64,000 nucleotides of DNA, from positions 10,230,001 through 10,294,000 of the forward strand of contig OW051471.1 in the NCBI GenBank assembly GCA_932521025.1. The letters run 5' to 3'. Under the pieces are notes generated by a model. It had not been told where the DNA came from. It saw only the letters and a program-made list of their open reading frames with translations, and did no database searches. Within the stretch, counting starts at the first letter, position 1, and every line of letters starts with the position of its first letter. The translations under genes were made by a program, and so were the position numbers. Shown one piece after another: positions 10,492 to 22,416 of the stretch. The stretch is from Oscheius onirici (Eukaryota; Nematoda; Chromadorea; Rhabditida; Rhabditidae).

Positions 10492-11744
10492 AAAATGTAC
10501 TTTTTTGGTCTGTATATACGAAGACAATAAATAGTTCTTCACTAAACTTGTTGAAAACTAAATTATACGGCTGATACTCGAGCTGTGACCTTTTTTGTAG
10601 TGACCTCTTGTGATAATTAAAAACAACGTACAGCTTGAGTACTAAATCAATTGGCATAACCGGACGGTTAACGTCGTCCTAGAAGGCAGTTTGAACCTTG
10701 CACCCCCCCCCCCCCCTTCCCCTTCTTCAAACTTTGTGTCTTTGGGAAATTTGGGTCTCTTCGTCTTCCCTCTGCTTTCTAAAGTGTTTCTTGCTATGCC
10801 AAACAACACACCCTTCCTAACTGAGGACCTTAGCAATCACCACTCCAAATTTCAGGACTTCCAGAAGCATTCGCGCAAACGTTTTCCAGCTTTCAGTAAA
10901 GTTGGAGCAATTTAGAAGCCTTACAACTTTGACACTTTCAAGCTCAATAACTTTGAAAAACATAGCAACGCTTTGATTTGATAACAGTGAAATCTTGCTT
11001 TTTGTATTCAAAAGTCGACGAGCTGACTGACGCTCTGCCTGTGTTTTGTTCCTTTTCTCCACAGATCTTTGCGCTCAATTGTTTCTTATCTATATTTGTT
11101 GAGATACGTGAAGAAAATTGTAAAATTATACTGAAAACAATTTATATATCTCGATGTTAAGGGAGCAAACTTTGCTTTCGAAAAATATGTATTTTTGCAT
11201 CAAAAATATAGGGAGCTTCTGAAATTTTTCTGCTATAAAAGGTGACGTAAAAATCTGCAACTTCAAGGATTGCTCCATCTCCGCAACTTATCGTGTACTT
11301 CTGTGTTGAAGCCGCTTCAATTGCCGAGGACAAAAAGAAGATACGTTCTAACGTCGGTGTCAAGAGGAAGAACGCTTCACATTGACCGTAATAAAGATTG
11401 AGGCGTCAACTGTAGTTTTTCTTTGTCTAAAATATATTGCTTACTGTATTTCGGCACCTAACTAGTGCTACTCCTTCTCAGCCAGACAAAAAGAGGTTAA
11501 GTCTTTGACGAAACTCTGTATCTCACATTCAAAAATGTTTGCTTCGTAAAGGTAGAACCTAACCAATGTTGCACCCGTTATTGACTGTAACTGTGTGGGA
11601 ACACACTATATTGTGTTGTCAGCTCCTGTTAATCCGATTTCTTAGTCAACAGTGTTCTATTTTGACATTTAGCACATGGATAAAATCTACAAAAATGAAT
11701 CACTGGGGATCGGAATGCAAAGCCTCCCCCATTAACTTCCTATT
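10492..11744. other. Intergenic interval, no gene seen
   Basis: After the poly(A) site there is a 14-C run at 10703-10716 and AT-rich sequence. Short reading frames here look random and lack splice-supported continuation. No RNA gene or repeat copy was recognised. Confidence 0.5.
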
Positions 11745-12009
11745 ACCTACATTTGTCCGGCTTTTTATGATGTGGAAGAAGCCTGTCGTACCAGCTATTG
11801 ACAGCAACTACAGCGCGAAAAAAAATAAAAGAACTGCCTTGTTCATCCCTTTTTTTCCAGTGAGCCAGTATAAAACCGATTCTTTCTGGCGACAGCTACA
11901 GTTGAGCGGCTCCATTCTCTTAGCTCAGCAATTCTTGAATCCAAAAATGTATTAAACGAATCATCTTCTTTGTCTTCCTGTTGTGATACAGATACACCTT
12001 TCAGCAGAA
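11745..12009 (+). promoter_or_regulatory. Upstream region duplicated between two str genes
   Basis: This segment matches the region 5' of the str gene at 20929-22163 (22164-22420, opposite strand) almost base for base: GAAGAAGCCTGTCGTACCAG, AGTGAGCCAGTATAAAACCG and CTCAGCAATTCTTGAATCCA are shared. The shared block includes a TATAAAA box-like site. The promoter was therefore copied with the gene. The similarity stops near 11750, where the other copy meets a repeat element. Confidence 0.65.
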
Positions 12010-13254
12010 ATGTGGTCCATGACTAGTCTAGTCAGTGCCATTTCAGTCTTCTCAATCTTGGCCAACTTTTTCGTCATTTTCGTCATTCTTCGCCACTCGC
12101 AGTTTATCGGCTGGTACAAGTACATCCTCGCTGCTTACTGTTTTCACGAAGCCGTGTGTGCTTTCATCATTACCACAGTGGCACCTGTAGATTTAAGCAT
12201 CTGATCATTTTACTGTACTTGTTCAGGTCCACTTCGTCTACGATAACACCTACATCATTTTCTCTACAGGTTCTTTGGTTGAAGGTACTGAGCCTGCAAA
12301 ATATGGCAGCGGAATCTACTGTGGTCTTCTCTTGATGTGGACTGCCTTCACTCTGTATCAGTTTTTGTATCGATATCTTGTTGTCTGTCAGTATGTCTTC
12401 CATCCGGTGTCACTTAAACTAATTCAGCCATCTTGTTTACAAAAGAATTGTTCAAAGCAATTTCCTCAAATCAGTCATCCTCCTGGCTGCCGTCGCCTAC
12501 CCCACGTATCTTTTGATCTGTGGATCCTATTGGTGTCAACTGGCTGAAATTCCTGATGTCTGTTTTACAATTAATATATTCTATTCATTCTTTCAGACCA
12601 TGAATCATCAGCTTCTCGTAAACTTTAATATTACCAACATTTCCAAACACGGTTATATGCTGATGCGTCTAGTAGTAGCGTTTACAAATAACTAGCTCAA
12701 AAACATCCGGATTATAGAATAACGACGGAAACATTTCAGTCTACGGTACCTTATCTACAGTGAATCACTATCTGGCTCATTCCACAACAACAATGGGCGT
12801 CCTGTTTTGCACCATTAGTATCTACCGGAAGCTGACTCATGGCTCGGGAGTGGAAAATGTTCAGAGACAAAGAAAGTTGTTCCGACTGCTTCTAGCCCAG
12901 GTTAGACCTACCAGTAACCTACAGTAATTCGTTCCAGAGTCTCATTCCTCTCTTCTGTTTCGAAGCTCCTGCCTCTCTCTACATCACTTTCCCGCTCTGG
13001 GCAAAAGACAATACTTTTGGCTACACTGCTCCCATAATGACGTGTCTTCTTTCAATGCCCAAACTTCTCGATCCAATCGTCATCATTCTCTTCATTACAG
13101 AGTACCGTAGGGCAGTCTGGGGAATGTTGACTGGAAAACGTGAGAATTTTCAAAATCAGTGACCAGGCTGATAATTTCAGGAATCGAAAACACTGTGGGA
13201 TCTGTTCCACTTGGGCCAAGCACCAAGAAAAAGGAAGTTGAAGGAGCAATGTGA
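12010..13254 (+). CDS. Str-family seven-transmembrane chemoreceptor (335 aa)
   Basis: Exons 12010-12186, 12227-12390, 12428-12557, 12597-12674, 12718-12900, 12938-13139 and 13181-13254 total 1,008 nt with a closed frame. Helix 1 is followed by FIGWYKYILAAY, the G-x-YKY pattern of Str receptors. The third helix ends in FLYRYLVVC. QRQRKLFRLLLAQ precedes helix 6, and LLDPIVIILFITEYRRAV forms helix 7 and its basic end. Length is normal for the family. Exons 2 to 6 are identical in length to those of the genes at 14761 and 20929. Expected role is chemosensation at neuronal cilia; no ligand can be inferred. It is most closely related to the 20929 copy. Confidence 0.9.
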
Positions 13255-14760
13255 AGTCATCGATTGCTTTCATAAAGTAACCTGAAAATCGTGTGGATTT
13301 ACTTGTGTTCAGTGTTCAAGTTTATCATATACGAATTACATTATCAGATTCGTTTATATTGTACAACATATCAAGATGAACTTGGCGGATTTTGCTTTCA
13401 GGATGTGGATATTTACGGCTTCGGTTATTGGATGTGCAAACATTCTGTCGGCAAGGGCATCAGAATGTAGTTATTACTGTCAAACCAATGAGAAAAATAT
13501 CGATTGTTGTATTTTATGATCAGAGCCAAGATAATGAAAGAAGTTGGCGGTTGAACAGCTGAGAAACATGGAATGCTGGTCAAGCTGCCGCAGTAGTAAA
13601 ACATCGATAAGAAGAAAAATCTGATGTTTTTCACATGTTTTGCATGAAGATTTCTGTTACCGTGTTCATGAAGATGCCAACAAAAAAATCAAAAAAACTG
13701 TATGGGTTCGTTCAGTATTCCAAATAGGTAGTTTTTCGAGAAATCTATCCAACCCAATCCTACTCAATGAGAGCCTCACACGGTCAAAAACGATTCGTCT
13801 GAAAGTTTAAAAGATGAAACGTGTCTCCATCGTTGAGAACAATAAAATGTTAATCTCAGAAGAAGAAGGAAGTTTCACGCTGACAGCATCAAAAGAATTG
13901 TCTGCTCTCACAATTAGGCAGTGACTATTCACGCTGAAAATCTTCTCACTTCGCCAATCGTATCTGTTCTCCAATGAGGTCACCCAACTGTTTGTGTTTC
14001 TTTTTGAAGATTGCCTTACCAATTGTTTTTTCCCTATGTCCTTTTCAATTGCTTTTCAAACTTCCCCTTCCCAAGGAAAATTGTTTTTCCGGTGAGAAAG
14101 TTTTTGAAGGGGACACAAACTGTATCTTCCGGCTATTGTCATGCCCGGCTATTGTCATGCAACTACAAAACAACCAGCTTAGAGCTACCTTCGTCAAAGG
14201 CTCGCCTACCTTTCTGCTTCATTATTTTCGGCCTGTTGCGCTCAAAGAAACGTTTCCGCGTCTCAAAACACCTTAGAAAATGGTTTTTGAGATAGATCGG
14301 AGCCGGGTTCATCGTGTCAAACTCTTGCGCGTTGTCGCAACAATCGGCCTGAACATGACAGTCAGCAACCTGCACTTTTTTTAAAATAATTCTTCTCAAT
14401 CCCACCTACACTGTTATGAAAGCAATTTCCAGGTAATTACGCAGGTAATTACGCAAATTTCCTAGTCAAAACAGTCATGATTATTTCAATAACTACGTAA
14501 GGAACAACATTAAGCAGTTTATGTCAATTTTTTAGTCACCCCCAAGTATTTCAGTAACTGCGAAAAGGACAACCTACTAATTACTTGAAATTTCCTTCAA
14601 TGTATATGTGAATCCACCCTCTTGTGACGACAGCTACCGCTTCGTCGAATTACTTAGTCAACATGTTTATTCTTTGCTCTTAGAACAAAAGATCTTAGTA
14701 TTTCAGATGAGGCGTCTATAAAGATGAGCCGGGATATTGCTGTGTACGTGGCTGTGAGAT
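13255..14760. other. Intergenic interval between two str genes
   Basis: No gene recognised. A 16-bp unit, CCGGCTATTGTCATGC, occurs twice in tandem at about 14129-14160. Two diverged blocks around 14450-14580 both carry a form of TATTTCAGTAACTGCG. The promoter of the downstream str gene does not resemble that of its paralogues. Confidence 0.4.
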
Positions 14761-16741
14761 ATGTGGACCATGACTAGTCTAGTCAGTGCCACTTCAGTCT
14801 TCTCAATCTTGGCCAACTTTTTCGTCATCTTCGTCATTCTTCGCCACTCGCAGTTTATCGGATGGTACAAGTACATCCTCGCTGCTTACTGTTTTCATGA
14901 AGCCTTCTGCGCCTTTATTGTTGCCATCCTGGCACCCGTAAGTTGTCATCTTGAAACTATTTTTCACTTTTTGTAGGTTCATTTTGTCTACGATAACACC
15001 TACATCGTTTTCTCCACAGGAAGCTGGGTTGAAGGTACGGAGCTGGCAAAGTATGGCAGCGGACTGTACTGTGGACTTCTCTTGATGTGGGCCGCCTTCA
15101 CACTGTATTTGTTCTTGTACAGATACCTCGTGGTCTGCCAGTAAGTTTGGCTTTTGTCCGTCTTACATGTCCCTCAATGGACTGGTATAATGAATTAGCT
15201 ATCAGCTACAGCTGTTTAAAGTCACGTTCAACCGGGCTTTGCTAAGTGCCTTTATAGTTTTGACGCACCTAATACTGACATGTTACGAGGTTATTCATTC
15301 CCAACGGCGCAGAATGATCCGTTCGGTCCAAAAATCTGGATATAAGGGTTTTGAGTACCGTAGAAAAAGATGGTCCATACAGATTTCTGCTATTCTTGTT
15401 CGTTTTTCCCCTACGGACAAAAACCATGGTGTCTTTAAAGTTATGACGCGCACTGTATATATTCGGGGTCAGAAGCGTTTTTTTCTGGTAATTCGTTTCT
15501 GGTAATTCGAAGTCAAAACTGTTCTATACTTTGCAGAACATCAAAACGACCGGTGTTTTTATGGTATAACATTCTTTTGTAACGGGTAAGGCGAACAAGA
15601 GTCGCTTCCTTCTTGTCTAATTACCAGGAAATGTATTTCCGCAAAGAGTAAAGGATAAACCTTTTAACCTATTAAACTTCATTAGTTTCTGTCTGCACTC
15701 TTTGAAAGATTAGTATAGTCCTTGGCATTTAAGTAATTCAAACGTCCATCCCACTCTCAAGATAGACAACATTAATAAATGCTTGTGGCTAATGACTTAC
15801 TTCGCAAAATGGTGGGGAAACCAATGTAAACGGTCCCAAAGCGTTTCGAATTTGCCAAATTTGGAAGTTAAGTTATACAAAAGGGACTCGTATTTTTTTT
15901 GAAGACTCAAAAATAACCCGTTCAGTACCCTCCTCTACCAACGAATTCTTCAAAGCTGTCTGCTCAAGTCAATTATCATCTTGGCTGCTATTTTTATTCC
16001 CATCTACCTTCTGATCTGTGGATTGTACTGGTGTCGAATGGCAGAGATCCCTAATGTAGGCCTAGACTACAAATCTGATTTGTCTATTCTTTCAGACCGT
16101 GAATCATCAGCTTCTAGTGGACTTTAACATCACAAACATCTCTCACCACGGTTACATGTTCTTGCGTCTTGTGGTAAGTAGTCCTTGGACCAGATATCGA
16201 ATATTCTAGAACGACGACGGAAAAATATTAGTCTACGGTACTTTGGCAACAGTTAATCACTACCTGGCTCATGTTGCGGCATCCATTGGAATGGTATTTT
16301 GTACTGTTAGCCTCTACCGGAAGTTGACCGATGGCTCGGGAGTTGCCAATATTAAGAGACAAAGAAAGCTGTTCCGGATGCTTATTGTTCAGGTTAGTTC
16401 TCATCTTACAGTATCCTACCGTAATCTTTTCAGAGCGCCATCCCTCTTTTCTGTTTCGAAGCTCCCGCTTTCATCTACCTAACTTTCCCTTTCTGGGCTT
16501 CAATAAACACTTTTGGCTACACGGCTCCCATAATGACTTGTCTTCTTTCACTCCCGAAACTTCTCGATCCAATTGTGCTCATTCTCTTCGTGACAGAGTA
16601 TCGCAGAGCTGTTTGGGCAATGTTGAATGGAAGACGTGAGAATGTTGATGACAATGACTCAATACAGTTTCAGGAGTCGTAAACAGTGTTGAATCGGTTC
16701 CGCAAGTAATCAGCTCTAAAGGAAAGGATGGAACAATCTGA
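14761..16741 (+). CDS. Str-family seven-transmembrane chemoreceptor (333 aa)
   Basis: Exons 14761-14937, 14977-15140, 15926-16055, 16096-16173, 16210-16392, 16434-16635 and 16674-16741 total 1,002 nt and close in frame. The first six exon lengths equal those of the genes at 12010 and 20929. Diagnostic stretches are FIGWYKYILAAY after helix 1, QRKLFRMLIVQ before helix 6 and LLDPIVLILFVTEYRRAV in helix 7. Intron 2 is 785 bp, against roughly 40 bp for most others; it contains two direct repeats of about 30 bp near 15240 and 15430 and is probably enlarged by a mobile insertion. A poly(A) signal is at 16766-16771. The start ATG aligns with its paralogues, although the upstream region does not. Confidence 0.9.
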
Positions 16742-16890
16742 AGACCATTTTGAACATTTTGAAGAAATAAAAGTTCTGCTTTTCGGCAACTTGTTCTTTT
16801 TTTCGAATGCCCAATTATGAAATAAATACGTGAAATACAGAAAGTTGTCAAATAAACAGTAAACAATGTGCTGTGTTTCCGTTTAAAAGA

Positions 16891-18195
16891 ATGTTTTCAC
16901 GAACTTCGATATGTACCTTGAGGAATCTTCGATGCGGCAGTTCGTCTACATATCTGCTCTTTCTGGTAAAATTATTTTTTTACTTTCCTATAGTTGTTGA
17001 AGGTGTGTGCTTTTACAGCAACTGGAAGCCGTACTTCAAAGGAAACAGCTGTGCAACAATCCACTTCAGACTCTGTTTCGAAAACAACCCATTCATCACA
17101 GCTGAATACAACAACCGACAAAATAACAACGTTTCCTGGTGAATCGACTTCGAAATCAGATGACAGTAAAACATCTTCTGGCAGAACAGATGGAAGCAAA
17201 GCCGTTACAACTCCGACCAATTCAGTAACAAGCAGTTCGAAAATATCAAAAACGATCACTGTGGTTCCTGGCACTGTAACAACTACCGCTGAGATCACAG
17301 CAAGCTCGGTTACTCAGCAAAATTCAGTTTCTAGTGTTACTTCAACTACTGCTGCTACCGACAGAACTATTCGGGTCTCTTTATCGACTGCAAATTTGCC
17401 AGTAAAGTCTAATACAACGACTGATGACTCTTCTGAAGGTAAAACTTTAGTAAGGTCAAAATTTTGGGGATGATTATGTCTTGGAGATTGCTTATTGCTG
17501 GACCCTTGGTCATAGATGCAAGGTGCAACACGTTGAATTGAACAGTATTCGAAGAAAAAGTAAGTATTCTAATCTGTAGACACTTCTCAATAGACATTTA
17601 TTTATTTGCTTATCAAGCGTTCATCGCTAGAGCGTCTCTTCTAGCAGCCTCCCATTTGATCTCGTCGCATCTCCAAAAAACCAAAAAACCCAGACTGAGA
17701 GCGAAGGTAGCACTACAGCGGCAGCTAGTTTGGAGACTGCTAATACTCCCAACAGTACCTGTCACTTCACTAAAAGAAAAAAAAAAGCTTTTTAGCTATT
17801 GGTCCATCGACTGTTGCTGTCCCTAAAAGACCAAACAATGCGATAACGATCTAAGCATTGAAGACGTACCAGAAGAAAAAGAGGAAGAGAAACCCGAAAG
17901 CCATAACAAAACGTAGATTATTTTTAGTTTATTATAAAATCTTGTTTTTCAGGATCACAATTGTGATTGTAGTTTCGTCCTTCTGCTGCTCATATTCGCT
18001 GGTGGTGTTACCTTCTGGGTTTGTTGGATAACACACAAGAACAAAAAAGTAAACACAAGGGCGCCGAGATCCAAGGAAACGAAGAAAAAGAAGTTAAATG
18101 AGAAAAAGAAAGACTCGAAAAAGTCTACCAAGTCTAACGATTCGGATTCAAAAAACAATGGTAGTTCAGTGGCTGACGCGTCTAGTGTAGCATAG
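16891..18195 (+). CDS. Ser/Thr-rich type I membrane protein with Lys-rich cytoplasmic tail (exon chain partly uncertain)
   Basis: Exons 16891-16965 and 16994-17438 join in frame and encode a hydrophobic leader (YLLFLLLKVCAFTATG), then about 140 residues dominated by Ser and Thr, as in heavily O-glycosylated mucin-like ectodomains. The last exon, 17953-18195, encodes a transmembrane helix (SFVLLLLIFAGGVTFWVCW) and a basic tail rich in KKK and SKK. Between them at least two more exons are likely: one near 17643-17770 (Ser/Thr-rich) and one near 17855-17915 (acidic, EEKEEEKPE). Their exact junctions could not be fixed. The gene begins 150 bp after a str gene on the same strand. No family recognised. 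The single-pass protein at 30.6-31.4 kb has the same layout. Confidence 0.55.
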
Positions 18196-18354
18196 GCCGG
18201 CTCGAGCAGTGTCGCTGAATGGAAGTGAGCTGAAAGTTTTTCTAAAGAAATACAGAATCCATGGATCGAAGCTGCATATGAGCAAAATAGCAGTTTTGGT
18301 TCAATAAAAACTGTAGCACTCTACGTTCTTCATTTTGTAATCTTTTCAGGCAAA

Positions 18355-18460
18355 ATCGCACTCCGCGCGGAGCGCAAGGTGGATTTGGCTTTGCCTTCCA
18401 TTAGTGCGAAACGCGTTTAGCATAAAATCGCGCGTAGCGCGCGTCAACAGCATTTTTAGG
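18355..18460. repeat. GC-rich short palindromes
   Basis: CTCCGCGCGGAG at 18361-18372 and CGCGCGTAGCGCGCG at about 18429-18443 are perfect or near-perfect palindromes in otherwise AT-rich DNA, about 60 bp apart. They lie just downstream of the membrane-protein gene. Small hairpins of this sort occur near transposon ends, but no element boundary was identified. Confidence 0.4.
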
Positions 18461-18760
18461 TTTTGGGACAAATTCTATCGGATTCAGCGTAAAAAGTTAC
18501 CCCTAGAAACATATTTTCAAAAAATTTGGTCGAAGAACAAAAAAGTTAGCCAAAATGTTGTTTCCAAAACGTCCGACGTCCGGCGTCCTGTGTACGCGAT
18601 TAGCGCTCTCATTTTTTGATATACAGGGCTGAAAATTTGGTTATCGATGTAACTTTTTTCCGACCCTACAGGAAGGGTCTTTTCGTTTTTCGATTTGAGG
18701 CCCGGATCACACCTCTACGCCCTGCATTTTTGGACCTTTTGGAAAAAAAATTTTACCGAA

Positions 18761-18857
18761 AAAGTTAGTGTATTGCTAAGAGTCGCCACTCCACCTACAC
18801 GACCCGGGTTCGATTCCGCCCTTCTGCGAACCTTTTTGCTAAATTGTTTTGAGCAGG
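18761..18857 (+). mobile_element. tRNA-derived SINE (third family), partial
   Basis: Contains an A-box-like TATTGCTAAGAGTCGC, then a B box CCCGGGTTCGATTCC, then TTTTTGCTAAATTGTTTTGAG. The same order, in complement, occurs at 32791-32970, and the first part also at 30081-30210. A worn copy of the 3' block (CAAACCTTTTTCCAAAATTG) is at about 19122-19150. The spacing of the two boxes is that of a Pol III internal promoter. Confidence 0.6.
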
Positions 18858-19869
18858 AATTGACTTTAGCCACGTACTGGCAAGTTTTTGTGATTGCATG
18901 CAACCGTTTCCCGCCATTAGATAAAGGCACAAGGTAGTTATTCTGAGTTTACTCCTGTTCATAGGACAAAGCCCAATGCTTTTAAAAACAAGGGAGTATG
19001 GTAGTTTTCTGCTTCTACCCTGGTCCTGCAAAATGGCTCAGGGTATACTTAGGTTTGCCTAAGTTTTGGGTTTTTTTCTTTGATTCTGATAAGTCTTGAA
19101 AGGTGGTGGGAACCTCTGCTGCAAACCTTTTTCCAAAATTGTTTTGAGTAGAAACTGAGTCTCTGGCGACTTTTCTGATCGTATTAGACTTTTCCCGCAA
19201 TTCGGCGAAGAGTTATGTCACCTTGTGGATAGTAAAAAGCCCGATACTTCTAGGTGTGAGAAATTGAAGTTTTCTGCTTTGTCAGATCATTGAACTTGTT
19301 TATCTTTTTACACTCTGCTCCTGTAGATTGTCTCTAGTGTCCTTACATCAGGTTTGCGACACCAGTGTACTAGGTTTGTCAAGCCCGTCGATACCTTTCC
19401 TGTCTATTTGTTATGTGATCTCTTCCCGACTGTTCTTCTTTCAATTTTACCTTGGAAATTGTACTTTCTCCAATCTTCTCCACTTAACTCGTATTCAAAT
19501 TTCCCGCGCGGCCACGGCATGCAAAGGACCCGCCCAATTTGAACGAGCCGCTCACCCAGTTTTAATTCCTGAGCTTGTGCTCTTGTTGACCACGTTTGGT
19601 CCGTTGTTTCTCTTGAATCATTTCAAGAATTGTTTCTGTTGAAGTGAAATAAAAATTGGTACACATTCTAGTGCTACTTTGAAGAAATAATTCAACTTTT
19701 GATTGAATTCTTCTTGTGAGCAATCTAGCTCAATTAAATTCATAAGACCACGGCCGTCTTCGTGAAATTGGTTTGCAAAAGTTCTAGTTACAACCACAAT
19801 CTGTTTCTGATCAAATTGGTATCGAAAGCGGTACGGTCATTGCCTTTGTCCGGTCACCATCTATTGTAG
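18858..19869. other. Intergenic interval, no gene seen
   Basis: AT-rich sequence with one degraded SINE tail. Short open frames, including a 104-residue one at 19328-19642, have no recognisable domain and no splice-supported partner. Confidence 0.4.
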
Positions 19870-20661
19870 GTGCAAAAATGAGCTGGAACGTACGAAAACG
19901 ACCGGACAGCGACCGATCGTCCCCACTTTTTATTTGTGTATTCTTTTTTTTTGTTTGTACTATTCATAAATTCTATGAATTTTGGCAAAAAGGGAACAAT
20001 CTGGATCTGTGAAAAAGTGGATTCTTTGAAGAAGAAGGGATTTGTCTTTGCCCCCCATTGACCTAACAAAAAAAGAACAAGTTGTATGAACTACGTAACC
20101 TGACAAAAAGTGAACAATAGCTCTTATAAAAGTCAAATCGTCGTCTTTTCGCATAGGATCACTCTTTTGTCGTCTGTTCCAGGAAACCTGATTGTACCAT
20201 CGATGGAAACATCCCCAAACAAACTTAAGAACAATATTTAGCGTTCAATATTACTGTAGGGTACATTCCAAAGACTTGGAACTGTAATGGAAAAAAAGAC
20301 ATGGAAAATTATACTGTTTCGGGAGAAGTTTATGAACAAAACGGACCCAGTCAAGATTTTCTATCTTTGAAAAAGGTATCTTCTAACTCGACAGCACATA
20401 CCCTGTAACTAATATCCCTAACTCGACAGTATTTTCTCTCGATTCTTGAAGTTTCCGGAACATATAATAAAAGAGTGATCCTATGCGAAAAGACGAGGAT
20501 TTGACTTTTATAAGAGCTATTGTTCACTTTTTGTCAGGTTACGTAGTTCATACAACTTATTGTTCTCTTTTTGTTCGGTCAATGGAACGCAGGGCAAAGA
20601 CAAATACCTTCTTCTTCTTCTTCTTCTTCAAAGAATCCACTTTTTCACAGATCCAGATTTT
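19870..20661. repeat. Left inverted-repeat element flanking a str gene
   Basis: Two arms, 19959-20168 and 20469-20661, are inverted copies of each other and share GGATCTGTGAAAAAGTGGAT, AAAGTCAAAT and GCATAGGATCACTCTTTT. The outer end begins ACTATTCATAAATTCTATGA and is preceded by AAAAATGAGCTGGAACGTAC; both motifs recur in inverted form at the far side of the str gene (23176 and about 23250). The inner end lacks that terminus. The element is non-coding. Confidence 0.75.
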
Positions 20662-20928
20662 TTAAAGATTCCATAGTGTTGGATCAAATATTTTTGAGCA
20701 GACAAGATTGTCTTATTGCCTCTGTCTGTTCTTCTCTGTAAACACTCCCTTGATATTGGAACCTACGATTTGCAAATGTCGCTGTATAGATAACAAGCCT
20801 GTTGTTTTGTGAAAAACATAACTGCCGAATCTGTTAATCAAAACACTACAAAGTTTCATTGAAACAAAGGACTACAAGTAGCAAACTAAAAGTAGAACTT
20901 TATTTGGAAAACTTGCATGCCAATTTAT

Positions 20929-22163
20929 TCACATTGTTCCCTCGCTTTCCTTGAAACTTGGTCCTTTTGAGTCAGAAACAGCTTTGACTGTGTTGTCACC
21001 ACACCCTGAAAGCAATGATTCATCCAGCGTCGTTAAAAAAAACTCCCACGTTTCCTCGTTAACATTTCCCAGACGGCTTTTCGATACTCTGTGATAAACA
21101 GAGTTATAACGATTGGATCGAGAAGTTTGGGCATTGAAAGAAGACACGTCATGACAGGAGCTGTGTACCCAAAGGTGTTGTCTTTTGCCCAGAGTGGAAA
21201 AGTGATGTAGAGGGAAGCAGGAGCTTCGAAGCAGAAGAGAGGAATGAGACTCTGGAAAGGGTTACAGTAGGACGTTGTGAAATCTCACCTGGGCTAGAAG
21301 CAGTCGGAACAACTTAGCCTGCTTTTTAACATTCACCACACCCAAACCGATCGTCAGTTTCCGGTAGATGCTGACGGTACAAAAGATGACTCCCATCGTT
21401 GTCGTAGAGTGGGCAAAATAGTGATTAACTGTTGACAGTGTACCGAAGACTGAAATGGTTCCGTCGTTGTTCTAAAAACGTAAATATTTAGCGTACTTTA
21501 TGTTACCACAAGACGAAGAAGCATGTATCCGTGATGGGAGATGTTTGAGATATTGAAGTCGACAACCAGTTGATGGTTCATGGTCTGGAAGATCGTATTG
21601 CTGAGGCAATCTGACATACTTCCGGAATTTCGGCCAACAGGCACCAGTACGAACCGCATATCAAAAGATACGTGGGGTAGGCGATTGCGGCTAGAATGAT
21701 GAATGACTTGAGGTAACAGCTTTGGACGATTCGTTTGTAGAGGAGGTGACTGAACGGATTCAGCACTAGAAACAGGCAAACTCACTGGCAAACAACCATG
21801 TATCGGTACAAGAACTGGTAAAGTGTAAAAGACATCCACATCAGCAAGAGACCACAATAGATGCCACTGCCGTACTTTCCCAAATCTGTACCCTCAACAA
21901 GAGGTCCGGAGGTGAAAATGATGTAGGTGTTATCGTAGACAAAATGGACCTGATGATCACGATCATCCTCAATATATCCAACTTACTGGGGCTACTGTAG
22001 CAATGATGAAAGCACATACGGCTTCGTGAAAACAGTAAGCAGCGAGGATGTACTTGTACCAGCCGATGAAATACGAGTGTCGCAAGATGATGTAAATGAC
22101 AAAAAAGTTGGCAAAGACTGAGAAGACAGAAGTGGCACTGACTAGGGTAGTCATCGTCCACAT
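20929..22163 (-). CDS. Str-family seven-transmembrane chemoreceptor (336 aa) inside a large inverted repeat
   Basis: Exons on the minus strand are 22163-21987, 21949-21786, 21749-21620, 21584-21507, 21471-21289, 21251-21050 and 21005-20929, totalling 1,011 nt with a closed frame. Diagnostic parts are WYKYILAAYCFHEAVCAF after helix 1, NNDGTISVFGTLSTVNHYF before helix 5, and a Leu-Asp-Pro helix 7 followed by TEYRKAVW. It is a near copy of the gene at 12010-13254 in inverted orientation, including about 250 bp of promoter. It lies between two elements whose outer ends are inverted copies of each other (19870-20661 and 22417-23270). All splice sites and the frame are intact, so it is probably active. 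Confidence 0.9.
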
Positions 22164-22416
22164 ATCTGCTGAAAAGTGTATCTGTAGTACAACAGGAAGA
22201 CAAGGAAGACGATTAGTTTTATAAATTTTTGGATTCAAGAATTGCTGAGCCGAGAGAACGGAGAGAGAACAACTGCAGCTGTCGTCAGAAAGAATCGGTT
22301 TTATACTGGCTCACTGGAAAAAAAGGGATGAACAAGGCAGTTCTTTTATGTTTTTCGCGATGTAGTTGCTATCAATAGCTGGTACGACAGGCTTCTTCTA
22401 CATGATAAACAGTCTG

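Noticed and set aside
10703-10716. Poly-C run here and a similar one at 39862-39876
   Set aside because: Simple homopolymers with no associated structure; common slippage products.
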